A stretch of DNA of 64,000 bases, taken from positions 34,815 to 98,814 of the forward strand of contig JALXFE010000539.1 in NCBI GenBank assembly GCA_027069135.1, written 5' to 3'. Made by a program: the position numbers and the translations under genes. Below the pieces are notes generated by a model. It saw only the letters and a list, made by a program, of their open reading frames with translations. It had not been told where the DNA came from and did not search any database. The stretch's first letter is position 1. Each line of letters opens with the position of its first letter. Shown here piece by piece: positions 1 to 10,000 of this stretch. Source of the stretch: Thermoanaerobaculia bacterium (GTDB lineage: Bacteria; Acidobacteriota; Thermoanaerobaculia; Multivoradales; JAHZIX01).

Positions 1-1
1 C

Positions 2-2188
2 CTCACCGCCCATCTCGTGGTGCTCTCGGCCTTCTGCGGGCGCCGGGCCCTGACCACCGGATTGGAAGTTCACGGCCGATTGGAGATTCCCGGCGGGGAA
101 CGGGTCCTCGGGATGCACATGAATATCCTGCCGTTTCCGATGACCTTGGGAGGGGGTACCTGGAGGGAATTCCTCGAGAAGGTTCGGGACCGGGAGAGGG
201 AGTGGCTAGGCCACCGGCGCTTCCCCTTCGTCGAGATGGCCCGGGGACAAGACGGCATGGTCCTGGAGACAGTCTTTAACTTTACCCATTTCCACGTACT
301 GCGCTCGGTCGCGGCGCTGGAGCGTTTGGAATTGCAGGAGGCCTTCGGGTTCAATCAGACGAGTTTTCCGCTGCGAGCGGACTTCAACCGTCATCCTCTG
401 ACCGGTCGGCTTCACCTGTCGCTGACCGTTCGCCAGGAGTCTCTGGGGCCCGTCCGGCATCGACGACTGATCGAGAGCTACCGCCGATGCTTGGTGGAGT
501 GGACGGCGAATCCACAGGCGAGCTACCTCGAGTTTTCGACCCTGGGGCCGGCGCAACGGCAGCAGATGCTTTGCGAGTGGGGGGGCGGGGCCGTCCCGCG
601 GCAGGCCGTGGCTTCGTTGCCGGAGAGGTTCTTCGAGCAGGCTTGCCGGACACCGGAGCGGAGGGCTCTCGAGATCCTGGGAGAATCCGGCGTCACCTAC
701 GAAGAGTTAGCCGGTCGGGTGTGGTCCCTGGCGGCGACCTTGGAGAGGGAAGGTTGCTCGGCCGGGGCCGTGATGGGGATTCTCTCCGGCCCTTCGGTCG
801 CCTACGTGACCGCGGTGCTCGCGGTGCTCGTGGCGGGCGGGACGTTCCTGCCCTTGGGGGTGAAAGAGCCCCAGCGACGCCTCGTAGAGCTGATGCACCG
901 AGGGGGGGCACGGCGAATGCTCGTGGAGCCGGGCCGGGAGGTCCCGTCGTCCCTCGAGCGGCGAGCCCTACCGATCGATGAGGGCTGGGTGGGGGAAAGT
1001 GCAGAGTCGAGGCATCGAGGGACTCCCCAAGATATCGCCTATCTGTTCTTTACTTCCGGGTCTACCGGAACGCCGAAGGCGGTGGCCGTATCCCATGGGG
1101 CCTTGGCTCGTCTCCTGACGGCCCTTTCGGAGACCCTGGACGTTCGTCCCGGGGAGCGCTGGTTGGCTTTGACGGAACCCACCTTCGATATTTCTTTAGT
1201 CGAGCTTTTCCTACCCCTTCTCCGAGGTGGGTGCAGCGTCCTGGCGCCGACGGGGATTTCCCGGGAACCGGTTGAGCTTGCCCGGTTGATCGCCGAGGCC
1301 GATCTGGACGCCGTCCAAAGCACGCCGGCGATCTGGCAGTCCCTGGTCGACGTGGGCTTCAGTGGGCCCCGGGGCTTGCGAATTCTCTGCGGTGGCGAGG
1401 CCCTGCCCCCGGACCTGGCGGCGCAGCTTCTGAGCCGCGGCGGGGAGGTGTGGAATCTCTACGGTCCCACCGAGGCGACGGTGTGGGCTACCGCGAGGCG
1501 ACTGCGGCCGGCGGGCGCCGTGGACTTGGGTCGCCCCCTACCGGGGGTTCAAATCTACGTCTTGGACGCCGGCCTTCGGCTCCTGGGGGAGGGCACCGAA
1601 GGGGAGCTCTTCATCGCCGGTGGTGCCTTGGCCACCGGGTATTGGGGGGACGCTCCCTCGACGGCGGTGAGCTTTCTTCCGGATCCCTTCTCCGAGGATT
1701 CCGGCCGTCGGATGTACCGGACCGGGGATCGGGCCCGATGGTCAGCGGCCGGCCGGCTGGAGTTCCTCGGCCGTCTCGACGGGCAGGTCAAGATCCGCGG
1801 GATTCGGGTCGAGCCGGGGGAGATCGAGGCGGCTCTCGAGGATCTCGCCACCGTCCGGCGAGCCCTCGTCCTCGCGGAGGAGATCGCACCGGGACATAGA
1901 GGTCTCCTGGCTTATGTCGAGCTCGAGGAGGGGAGCTCGATCTCGCCTCGAGAGATGCGTAGCTTCTTGCAAGGTCGCTTGCCGAGCTTCTTGATCCCGT
2001 CCCGGATTTTTGTGGTACGTTCTTGGCCGTTGACGCACCATGGCAAGGTAGATCGTGGACGATTGCCGAAACCTCTGCGTCCACGTCCCCCGGAAGAAGT
2101 TCTGGTCTCCCTCATCGATCGGTTGGATGCGATGACGGAGGAGGAAGCTCGGTCCCTCCTGGAATTGGGCCCCGAGTCCCAGAATTGA
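2..2188 (+). CDS. NRPS fragment: condensation (C-terminal half) + glycine-type adenylation domain, 5' truncated by the window
   Basis: This is the 3' end of a nonribosomal peptide synthetase gene; the frame is open to the window edge, so the true start lies outside. The first ~190 codons are the C-terminal half of a condensation domain (NILPF near base 121, HRRFPF near 211, FNFTHFH near 277). An adenylation domain follows with intact core motifs: FTSGSTG near 1048, NLYGPTE near 1453, YRTGD near 1717, and the catalytic lysine in HHGKVDR near 2038. The specificity residues read from alignment to GrsA are D-I-V-Q-L-G-L-V-W-K, one or two changes from the known glycine code DILQLGLIWK, so glycine is the predicted substrate. 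No carrier (T) domain follows. The protein ends in a short acidic helical tail (residues like TEEEARSLLEL) resembling the tails of two other synthetases here. Its partner carrier is not visible. Confidence 0.9.
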   Translation, partial: LTAHLVVLSAFCGRRALTTGLEVHGRLEIPGGERVLGMHMNILPFPMTLGGGTWREFLEKVRDREREWLGHRRFPFVEMARGQDGMVLETVFNFTHFHVLRSVAALERLELQEAFGFNQTSFPLRADFNRHPLTGRLHLSLTVRQESLGPVRHRRLIESYRRCLVEWTANPQASYLEFSTLGPAQRQQMLCEWGGGAVPRQAVASLPERFFEQACRTPERRALEILGESGVTYEELAGRVWSLAATLEREGCSAGAVMGILSGPSVAYVTAVLAVLVAGGTFLPLGVKEPQRRLVELMHRGGARRMLVEPGREVPSSLERRALPIDEGWVGESAESRHRGTPQDIAYLFFTSGSTGTPKAVAVSHGALARLLTALSETLDVRPGERWLALTEPTFDISLVELFLPLLRGGCSVLAPTGISREPVELARLIAEADLDAVQSTPAIWQSLVDVGFSGPRGLRILCGGEALPPDLAAQLLSRGGEVWNLYGPTEATVWATARRLRPAGAVDLGRPLPGVQIYVLDAGLRLLGEGTEGELFIAGGALATGYWGDAPSTAVSFLPDPFSEDSGRRMYRTGDRARWSAAGRLEFLGRLDGQVKIRGIRVEPGEIEAALEDLATVRRALVLAEEIAPGHRGLLAYVELEEGSSISPREMRSFLQGRLPSFLIPSRIFVVRSWPLTHHGKVDRGRLPKPLRPRPPEEVLVSLIDRLDAMTEEEARSLLELGPESQN

Positions 2189-2266
2189 ACCGGTCCCCCC
2201 CAAGATTTTTTCTCGCTCTATTACGGCGAGAGTTTAAGGTCTGCGGCCTCGAGAGCTCAGCAGCGG

Positions 2267-2286
2267 GACGGTCTCGTACCGTTTTT
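2267..2286 (+). terminator. Weak intrinsic terminator candidate after the glycine NRPS gene
   Basis: ACGGT (2268-2272) pairs with ACCGT (2278-2282) across a 5-base loop and runs into five T residues. The stem is only 5-6 bp, so termination would be partial at best. It sits about 80 bases after the stop codon. Confidence 0.35.
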
Positions 2287-2389
2287 CTGGAATTTTATTC
2301 CACTCAGAGATATTTGTCTTTCGTTCAGAGCGAAGAACACCCCAGATCCCCTTGATTGCGGGCTTCAGGAGTTCGCGAAAGTCACCCAT

Positions 2390-2417
2390 TTGCATAGGTT
2401 TATGATGGATACATAAA
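2390..2417 (+). promoter_or_regulatory. Promoter candidate for the NRPS/PKS operon
   Basis: TTGCAT (2390-2395) and CATAAA (2412-2417) are a poor -35/-10 pair spaced about 16-17 bases, lying in the only AT-rich stretch upstream of the five-gene operon. The match is weak and is supported mainly by position. Confidence 0.25.
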
Positions 2418-2632
2418 GAAATTGTTGTCCCCATCGGAAGACCTCTTTGCACTACAAGCTGTTGAGGAAGCGAAATCAGCTTAGGAGTGCGACGATTTTC
2501 ACCAAAGAGTAATTAGATTTTATGTAAAGGGAAATAACTTTTTTCTCTGGGAGAGTCTTGCCCGGAGTGAATGGGCCCAAATCTCGAATGAGCGATCATC
2601 CAAATCCGGCAGATAGTAGAAAAGGCGGCGCT

Positions 2633-4090
2633 ATGGCCAGCCCCGGTGTCGCCCTGGCAGGGGAATTGGTCGAAGATATTTACACCCTGTCGCCCGTTCA
2701 ACAGGGGATGCTCTTTCATATCCTTTCCGCCCCCGATCGGGGGCTCTATTTTGATCAGACCGTCTGCACCGTGACCGGTGCCCTCTGCCTGGACGCCTTC
2801 CGTTGGGCTTGGGAGGCGGTCCTCGCTCGGCATCCGGCGCTCCGGACTTCCTTTGTTTGGGACGGATTGAGCAAACCGGTGCAGGTGGTCCACCGACAAG
2901 TTCCTCTGGATTTCCGCACTCTGGACTGGCGCCATATGGGGCCCAAGGTGCAGAAGGTTCAATTCGAGGTTCTCTTGGAAGAGGACCGGCAGAGAGGTCT
3001 GGAGCACGGTGAGCCGCCCTTGCTGCGGATTCATTTGGTACGCGTCGGAGATGATCGCCATCTTCTTCTTTGGTCCGTTTCCCATCTGGTTGCGGATGGC
3101 TGGTGCAGCGCCATTCTCCTGGACGAGGTCGTGAGTCTCTACGAGGGGCGCCGCCGCGGGGAATCGCCGCAGCTGGCTCCCCATACCCCCTATCGTGAGT
3201 ACGTCGCCTGGCTCAAGCGTCAGGATCTTGGCGCTGCAGAGAAATATTGGCGGCGGGTGTTTCGAGGTTTCTCGGTCCCGTCTCGGTGGGTTCCAGACAT
3301 CGCAGCTCGGCCCGGTGGGCCGGACCCGGCCTTTCGCCAGGAAGGGCTCGTCGTCTCCGAGGAGTTGAGCTCAGCTCTACGAGATCGAGCCAAGGAGTGG
3401 CGCCTGACGCTGAATTCTTTGATCGAGGGGGCATGGGCCCTACTCCTCTCCCTCGAAGCGGAGACCGAGGACGTGGTCTTCGGGGTGACGGTCTCCGGTC
3501 GCTCGGCGGAAGTACCGGGCATCGAGTCCATGATCGGGCTCCTGGTCAACACCCTACCGATACGACTGTCGATTTCTCCTCAGATGCCGGCTCGGGAGTG
3601 GCTTCAGTCGCTTCAGCAATCCCAGGTCGAGTTGCGGGAGTTCGAGTACTCCCCCTTGAGCCGGGTGCAGGCCTGGTCCGGGCTCGAAGCAGGCGGCCAT
3701 CTATTCGACTCCATCTTCGTCTTCCTCAACGCCTTCGACCCCCGGCATCACGACACCGGGAGCCTCGGATTGGAAGACCTTCGACATCTCAGCCGGCCCC
3801 ATTATTCCGTCAGCCTTCAGGTGGTACCGGCGGAGCGAATCCGTTTCGATTTCGTCTACGCTGCAGAGAAATACCGGTGGGCTCGGGTCTGTACCTGGCT
3901 CGAAACCCTGGAGCTGATGCTCGCGACCCTGGTCGAGAAAGAAGAGTCCCAGCTGAGCGATCTGTTGGATGCCGGAAGAGATCATATTGCCGCCCGAGGC
4001 CGGGAGCGCCGTCGGCACCGACGAGATTCCAATAGCGATAGCCTTAGGGACACCAAGCCCATTCCCGTTCGACTCGAGGATTCCGAATGA
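2633..4090 (+). CDS. Free-standing NRPS condensation domain protein
   Basis: A single condensation domain of about 485 residues with no adenylation, carrier or thioesterase domain. The opening motif (YTLSPVQQGMLFH, residues ~17-29) and RHPALRTSFVW are typical of C domains that accept a D-configured donor after an epimerase (DCL type). The active-site motif reads SHLVADG (residues 150-156) in place of HHxxxDG. The first His is Ser, but the catalytic second His and the Asp-Gly remain, so activity is plausible. The start is uncertain. The ATG at 2633 begins just before conserved sequence; in-frame alternatives are ATG 2588 and TTG 2558, the latter with a GGGAG 4 bases upstream. The stop overlaps the next gene by ATGA, so the two are translationally coupled. 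It probably acts in trans between carriers of this assembly line. Confidence 0.85.
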   Translation: MASPGVALAGELVEDIYTLSPVQQGMLFHILSAPDRGLYFDQTVCTVTGALCLDAFRWAWEAVLARHPALRTSFVWDGLSKPVQVVHRQVPLDFRTLDWRHMGPKVQKVQFEVLLEEDRQRGLEHGEPPLLRIHLVRVGDDRHLLLWSVSHLVADGWCSAILLDEVVSLYEGRRRGESPQLAPHTPYREYVAWLKRQDLGAAEKYWRRVFRGFSVPSRWVPDIAARPGGPDPAFRQEGLVVSEELSSALRDRAKEWRLTLNSLIEGAWALLLSLEAETEDVVFGVTVSGRSAEVPGIESMIGLLVNTLPIRLSISPQMPAREWLQSLQQSQVELREFEYSPLSRVQAWSGLEAGGHLFDSIFVFLNAFDPRHHDTGSLGLEDLRHLSRPHYSVSLQVVPAERIRFDFVYAAEKYRWARVCTWLETLELMLATLVEKEESQLSDLLDAGRDHIAARGRERRRHRRDSNSDSLRDTKPIPVRLEDSE

Positions 4091-7000
4091 GCCTTGCCTG
4101 CGCGGCCCGGGGGATTCCCTACGATGAAACGACCGGCGGATCCGGCCGACACGAAACCGCTCACCGAGTAGAGGCCGAGAGCACCGAGGAAATGAACGAG
4201 CCGCCCCCGCTTGCAAGCCCATCGGTCGAGGGCTTTCTCATGTCTCCTCAGCAGGAGCGTCTCTTCAAGCAGCAGGACCGCTCCCCGCAAGCGTTCATTT
4301 CTCGTCTGGCGATCAAGATCTCCGGGCCCCTAGAGATGCCGGCCTTGCTCTTGGCCGTCGGGGAAGTCGCCGCCTCCCAGGAAGCGCTCCAGACTCTTTT
4401 CTTACCCTCTCCGAGCCTCCGTCGCACCGTCCAGGTCGTCGCCGGCCCCGCTCCTCGGATCGCCCGGATCGATCTCACCGGCCTCGGCCGGCGGCAGCGC
4501 CAGCGGGCGGCGGAGGAACTCCTGGTTTCCGAGGGACGTCAGCTCTTCGATCTCGCTCGAGGCCCTTCGTTGAGGGTTCTTCTCTTGCAGTTGGAGGCGA
4601 CGGAGCAGCTGGCAATTTTCCACCTTCCTTCCCTCTGTGCGGATTTGAGGAGCCTGAACCAACTCTTCGACCAGATCACTTCCGCCTATGCCTCCCGGCG
4701 GCCTTTGGAGCCCCACGAACGGCCGATGCCCTATACCCAATTCGCCGCTTGGCAACGCCAGTTGCTCGACCTTCCCGAAGCCGAGGAAGAACGCCTGGTG
4801 TGGCAGGCCTTGGACCTGAGCGGAACCTTCCCGGAGCAATTGCCGTTGCTGCCGGAAGTGGCGCCGAAGCAGCAGCGGCAGAATCCGTTTCGGCCGGGAA
4901 AGGCGCGGCGGATTCTCGAAGCGGAAAAAGTCTCACGACTGCAGCAGGAGGCCGAGCGCCTCGGCCTGCCGACGGAGGCTCTCCTCCTGGCTGCTTGGGG
5001 GCTTGTCCTGTGGCGGTCCGTGGCCCCGGAGCCGCGCCTTTCTCTTTTTCGGTCCTGCGACGGCCGCGGTGCCTACGAGGAGCTTCGAGCGACTCTGGGT
5101 CTCTTCGAGAAATATCTCCCGGTGGTGGTGGGCATCCAAGAAGAGACCGGCTTCGAGGGGCTGGCCCGACGGGTCGCCCGTCGCCTCACCGGGGCCGATG
5201 ACGATCAAGAGTATTTCGACAGCCGAATCTGGACGAGGGAAGGAGGGGAGTTCCCGGCGGATGGTCTGCCCTTGGGGTTCAGCTTCGATCCCTGTGAGGA
5301 GCCGCGACAGGTTGGGGAGGTGCAGTTTTCCATCGCCGGCCTCCATTGCGTGAGCGAGCGATTCGCAGCCCGGCTGGCCTGCCAGGCCCGCCATGACGCG
5401 CTGCGCTTGGAGCTCGTCTTCGATCGCGGCCTGTACCCGAGGCCGGTGGCGGAGATGCTCCTCGGCCGTTTCGAGGTGGCGCTCTTCTCCGCGTTGGATC
5501 GACCCCAGGCGGACCTGGGTTGCCTCGAGATCCTGAGCCTGGAGGAGCGCCGGCAGCTTCTCTACGAGCTCAACCAGGGAGCTCCCGAGATCTTGCTCCC
5601 GGGAGTCGGTGGCCGACCGGTGTACCGGTATATCGAGGCCGCCTGTGTCGCCTACGGCGATCGGGTGGCGGTTTCCTGCGAGGGCCGCTCTCTGACCTAT
5701 GCGCAACTCGGGGCCGGGGCCAATCGAATGGCCCGCCATCTGCAGCGCCGGGGGGCCGGCCCGGAACGGCGGATCGCGGTCGCCCTGGAGCGCTCGACGG
5801 ACCTGGTTCTAGCGGTTCTCGCGGTGCTCAAGGCAGGGGCTGTCTATGTGCCTTTGGATGTCGAGGGCCCGCCGGCCCGAGGGGCTCAAATGATGGCCGA
5901 CGTCGGTGCCGACCTGGTGCTCATCGACCGTGTTTCGAGCCCGTGGGCCAAGGGCTTGGGCGCCGAGGGCGTCCCGATGTTGGCTCTGGAGGAGCTGGGC
6001 GCCGATCTTCTCAACGAAGAGGCCTCGCCCCTGCCGACCCAGATGCCTCCCCAAGGCCTGGCCTACGCCATTTTCACTTCCGGCTCGACGGGCCGGCCGA
6101 AGGCCGCGGGAAATACCCATGAGGCTCTGACGAATCGGCTGCTTTGGATGCAGGAACGCTATCGATTGGAGCCCCGGGACGTCGTCTTACATAAGACCCC
6201 GGTCGCCTTCGATGTTTCCGTCTGGGAGCTGCTCTGGGCCTTGATGACGGGGGCTCGCCTGGAGGTCGCCAGGCCCGGAGGGCATCGAGATCCAGCCTAC
6301 CTCCTGGGGGTCATCCGCGACCGAGGGGTGAGTGTCGTTCACTTCGTGCCCTCGATGCTCAAGGAGTTCTTGGGCCAGGACGGAGTCGAAGATTGCCCTG
6401 CTCTACGGCTGGTCGTGGCCAGCGGTGAAACGCTCTCGCCGGCTCTCAGCCGGCTCTTCCACCAGCACCTGGACGCCTCTCTCGAGAACCTCTACGGCCC
6501 TACCGAGGCCGCCGTCGACGTGACGGCCCACCGCACTGATGGGCGGGAGTTGGTCACGGTCCCCATCGGCCGGCCGATCTCGAATCTACGGGCCTTCGTC
6601 GTTGACGAGCGGTTTCGAGCCGTCCCTTGGGGGCGGGAGGGGGAGCTTTGCCTGGCCGGGGTCGGCCTCGCTCGAGGCTACCTCGGGGAGCCTCGGGAAA
6701 CCGCCAGCGCGTTCCTACCGGATCCCTTCAGTGGAATTCCCGGCACCCGTCTCTACCGCACTGGTGATCGGTGCCGGTGGCGCGGGGACCGTCGGCTCGA
6801 CATCTTGGGGCGGCTGGATCAACAGCTCAAGATTCGTGGTTGGCGGGTCGAGCCGGGAGAGGTCGAGGCCGCCCTCCTCGAGCACCCGGCGGTTTCCGCG
6901 GCGTCGGTGCTGGGGCAGAGTCTCGAGGGCTCCGGAACCCGGTTGGTAGCCTACGTGGAGGGCTGTTCCCGATCCGATCCCCCGGCGGCGGCGGAGCTGC

Positions 7001-10000
7001 GAGATTTTCTCGTAGGCCTCTTGCCACCCCCCTTGATCCCCGGGCACTTCGTCAGCCTCGAGGCCCTTCCCCGATTGCCGAGCGGGAAGGTGGATCGCAA
7101 AGCTTTGCCGACCTATCGCCCGAGGAACGGAACCGTGGGGCAGCCCCGGACTCGAGCCGAAGAAGAATTGGTGGCGATCTGGAGCCAGGTGCTGGCGGTG
7201 CCTGCGGTGGGCCCCCGCGACGATTTTCTGGCTCTCGGAGGGGACTCCATCCTGGCGATGCAGGTGGTGGCGGGAGCTCATCGGGCGGGCCTCCACTTGG
7301 TCCCCGGGGACCTCTTCGAGACGGCGTCTTTAGCGGAGTTGGCCCTCCGGGCTCGACCCTTGGAGACCGTGCCGGTGAGCGCACCGGAGGTCGGTCCGGT
7401 ACCTCTGACCCCGGCCCAGCATTGGTTTTTCGACCTCGACCTCCCGCGGCCGGAGCGTTGGAATCAATCCCTTCTGCTACGCCTCCGTCAAGAGCTCGAA
7501 CCGGCCCTTCTTCGCCGTGCTCTCGAGGCGGTGTCGCGTCGGCATCCGGCGTTTCGGCTGCGTTTCGTAAGAACCGACCAGGGGTGGATCCAGGAGCTCG
7601 ATGGCGAACCGGCCCTCGGTTGGGCCGTCATGGATCTCGAAGGGCTGGATCCGGAGAGGGTCGAAGGGGTGGTCGAGAAAGAGGCTCGCCGGCTCCACGG
7701 GAGTCTGGATCTGGAGCGAGGTCCCCTATTTCGTGCCCTCTACTGCCGGGTTTTGGGCGGCGGCTTCCTGGCCTGCGTGGGCCATCATTTGATCGTCGAT
7801 AGCGTGTCCTGGCGGGTGCTTCTGCAGGATCTGGAGGCGGCCTACGAGGTCTTGAAGACCGGTGGCACCCCGGAGGCTCGGCCGGCGCCTTCACCCTTCT
7901 CTTGGGCGAGAGGCCTCGAGGAGATGGCCGCTGCCGAGGATCCGGAAACCGCCGTTCGGAACGCGAGATTGGGACGCCCCTGGGGCCTGGCGGGGGAGCT
8001 GCCGTCGGAAGGGTCTCAAGGCCTTGCAACGGGCCCGGGAAGGGAGGGGAACACCAGGGTCCTTCGTCGTACCCTAGACACCACCGGCACGGAGAACCTG
8101 GTCCACCGCTCGTCCCGTCGTCTGCGCACCGACCCCCGGGAGCTCTTGCTCACGGCGCTGGCGGTGAGCCTGCGCCAGTGGACCGACGCCCCGGCGGCTC
8201 GCCTGGATCTGGAGGGCCATGGCCGGGCGGCGACGGAGGACCTTTCCGACGCGATGGGTTGGTTTACGAGCCGTTCTCCCTTGCTTCTGATGGAACCGGA
8301 AACCGTGGCGTCCGGGGACTCCCGGTGGGCGGAGGAGCTGGCGGTGGTCAAGCGGGAGACCGCATTGTCCTCCAATGGGGATCAGGCTTTCGCCGCGTTG
8401 CGCTATACCCATCCTTCGCAGATTGTCCGTCGGCGCTTCGCCGACATTCCCCGAGCCCAGGTGTCCTTCAACTATCTCGGGCGGTTGGATGCCGTCCTGG
8501 GTGGTTCGGAGCTTTTCGATGCCGAGGATCGGGGGATCCCCGGGGAGCGGCATCCGGAGAATTCCAGACCCGTGGAGTTGGAGATCGACGCCTGGGTGTT
8601 GAGAGGCCGGCTGAGCGTGACCTTCACCTATAGCGAAGATCGATTCCGTCGGCAGACCATCGAGGCCTTCGCAAGCTCCTTCTTTGACCATCTCCGGGCT
8701 CTCCTGGCGGCCCCCGCCGTCTTGCGACTGGAGGATTTCCCTGCCACGGGTCTTACCCAAGCCGAGCTCGTCGGGCTGGCGCTCGCCTGTGGCGGCGCTG
8801 AAAAAGTGGAGCAGGTGCTCCCGCTGGCCGGCTCCCAGGAAGGGATGCTTCTCTATTTGCTGGTTCGTGGGGACGCCTCGGTGGGGCGTCGGTGGGAGAC
8901 GGCGCCGGATCCGACGTCGGCGGGCCCGGACGAACCGGTGTTCTTCAACCAACTCCATTGCGAGCTACAGGGATCCCTTCGGCCCAGCCTATTGCAGCAG
9001 GTTTTTCAAGAGTCGATGCGTCGACACCAGGTGCTACGGACCTCTTTCCACTGGCAGGGGTTGCCGGTGCCGATGCAGGTCGTGGGGCCCCTGACCGAGC
9101 TCCCCTGGAAAGAATTGGATTGGAGCCATAGCGAGCTCGACCCGGGAACCCAACTCGAGGACCTCCTGGTGGCCGATCATCGACGCGCCTTTCGCCTGGA
9201 GGAGGCACCGCTGATCCGCCTGACCCTGATTCGGCTGGGGCCTCAACGGCATCGCCTCCTGCTCAGCTATCACCACCTGATTCTGGATGGGTGGTCGATC
9301 TCCCTGCTGCTGCGGGAGGCCTTCGCCGCCTATGAATCCCGGGCTGTCGGTGCATCCGACCGGGCCTCCACGAACCCGCCCGTCAAGGCGTCTCAGGCGG
9401 TGGGCCGGAGCCAATCCTTCTCGGAATACGCCGAGTGGCAGCGGTCCCAGGATCGGCTGGTGGCGGAGGAGTTCTGGCGCCGTCGCCTGGAAGGTGTCGA
9501 GGCCTCCCCGAGGCTCTATCTGGACCGGGGCCCGGCGGCTACGGCTGGCCGGTTCCGCCATCATCGGGAGGCCTTGAGCCCGCGCCGGACGCAGTTGCTA
9601 AAGGAGCGCGCCCGAGAGCTGCGCCTGACCCTTTCATCCCTGGTCCAGGGGGCCTGGGCGATCGTGCTCGGGGAGGCCACAGGCAGGAAAGAGGTCGTCT
9701 TCGGAACGGTCGTTTCCGGCCGCGAGGGGGGATTCGAGAGCACCGTCGGATTGTTGATCAACGCCCTGCCCATGAGGGCCAGGATTCGTCCCGAAGCCTC
9801 GGTCGAGCTCTGGTTTCGAGAGCTTCAACAGAGCCTGGTAGAAGCTCGGGAGCTCGGGTATTGCTCGTTGGAGGAGATCCACCGTTGGGCCCCCCAAGGG
9901 GGGCAGATGCCGTTGTTCGAGAGCCTGGTGGTCTTCGAGAACTATCCCGTGGAGGAGACCTTGCTCGAGGGTCGTGCAGATCTGCGGGTGCGGGATATCA

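Larger units (their letters stand above)
2189..2632 (+). other. Intergenic gap between the glycine NRPS gene and the main biosynthetic operon
   Basis: This 444-base stretch has no convincing gene. It is clearly more AT-rich than its surroundings from about 2380 to 2550, which is where a promoter for the downstream operon is expected. No GGxS carrier motif was found in any + strand frame, so it does not hide a lost T domain of the upstream protein. A weak terminator candidate lies at 2267-2286 and a promoter candidate at 2390-2417. Confidence 0.6.

Noticed and set aside
2558..2632. Longer N-terminus of the free-standing C protein from TTG 2558 or ATG 2588
   Set aside because: The extra residues are not like any C-domain start and the conserved part begins after 2633; kept only as an alternative start.
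2189..2632. Carrier domain lost by frameshift after the glycine A domain
   Set aside because: No LGGxS-type sequence occurs in any + strand frame of the gap.
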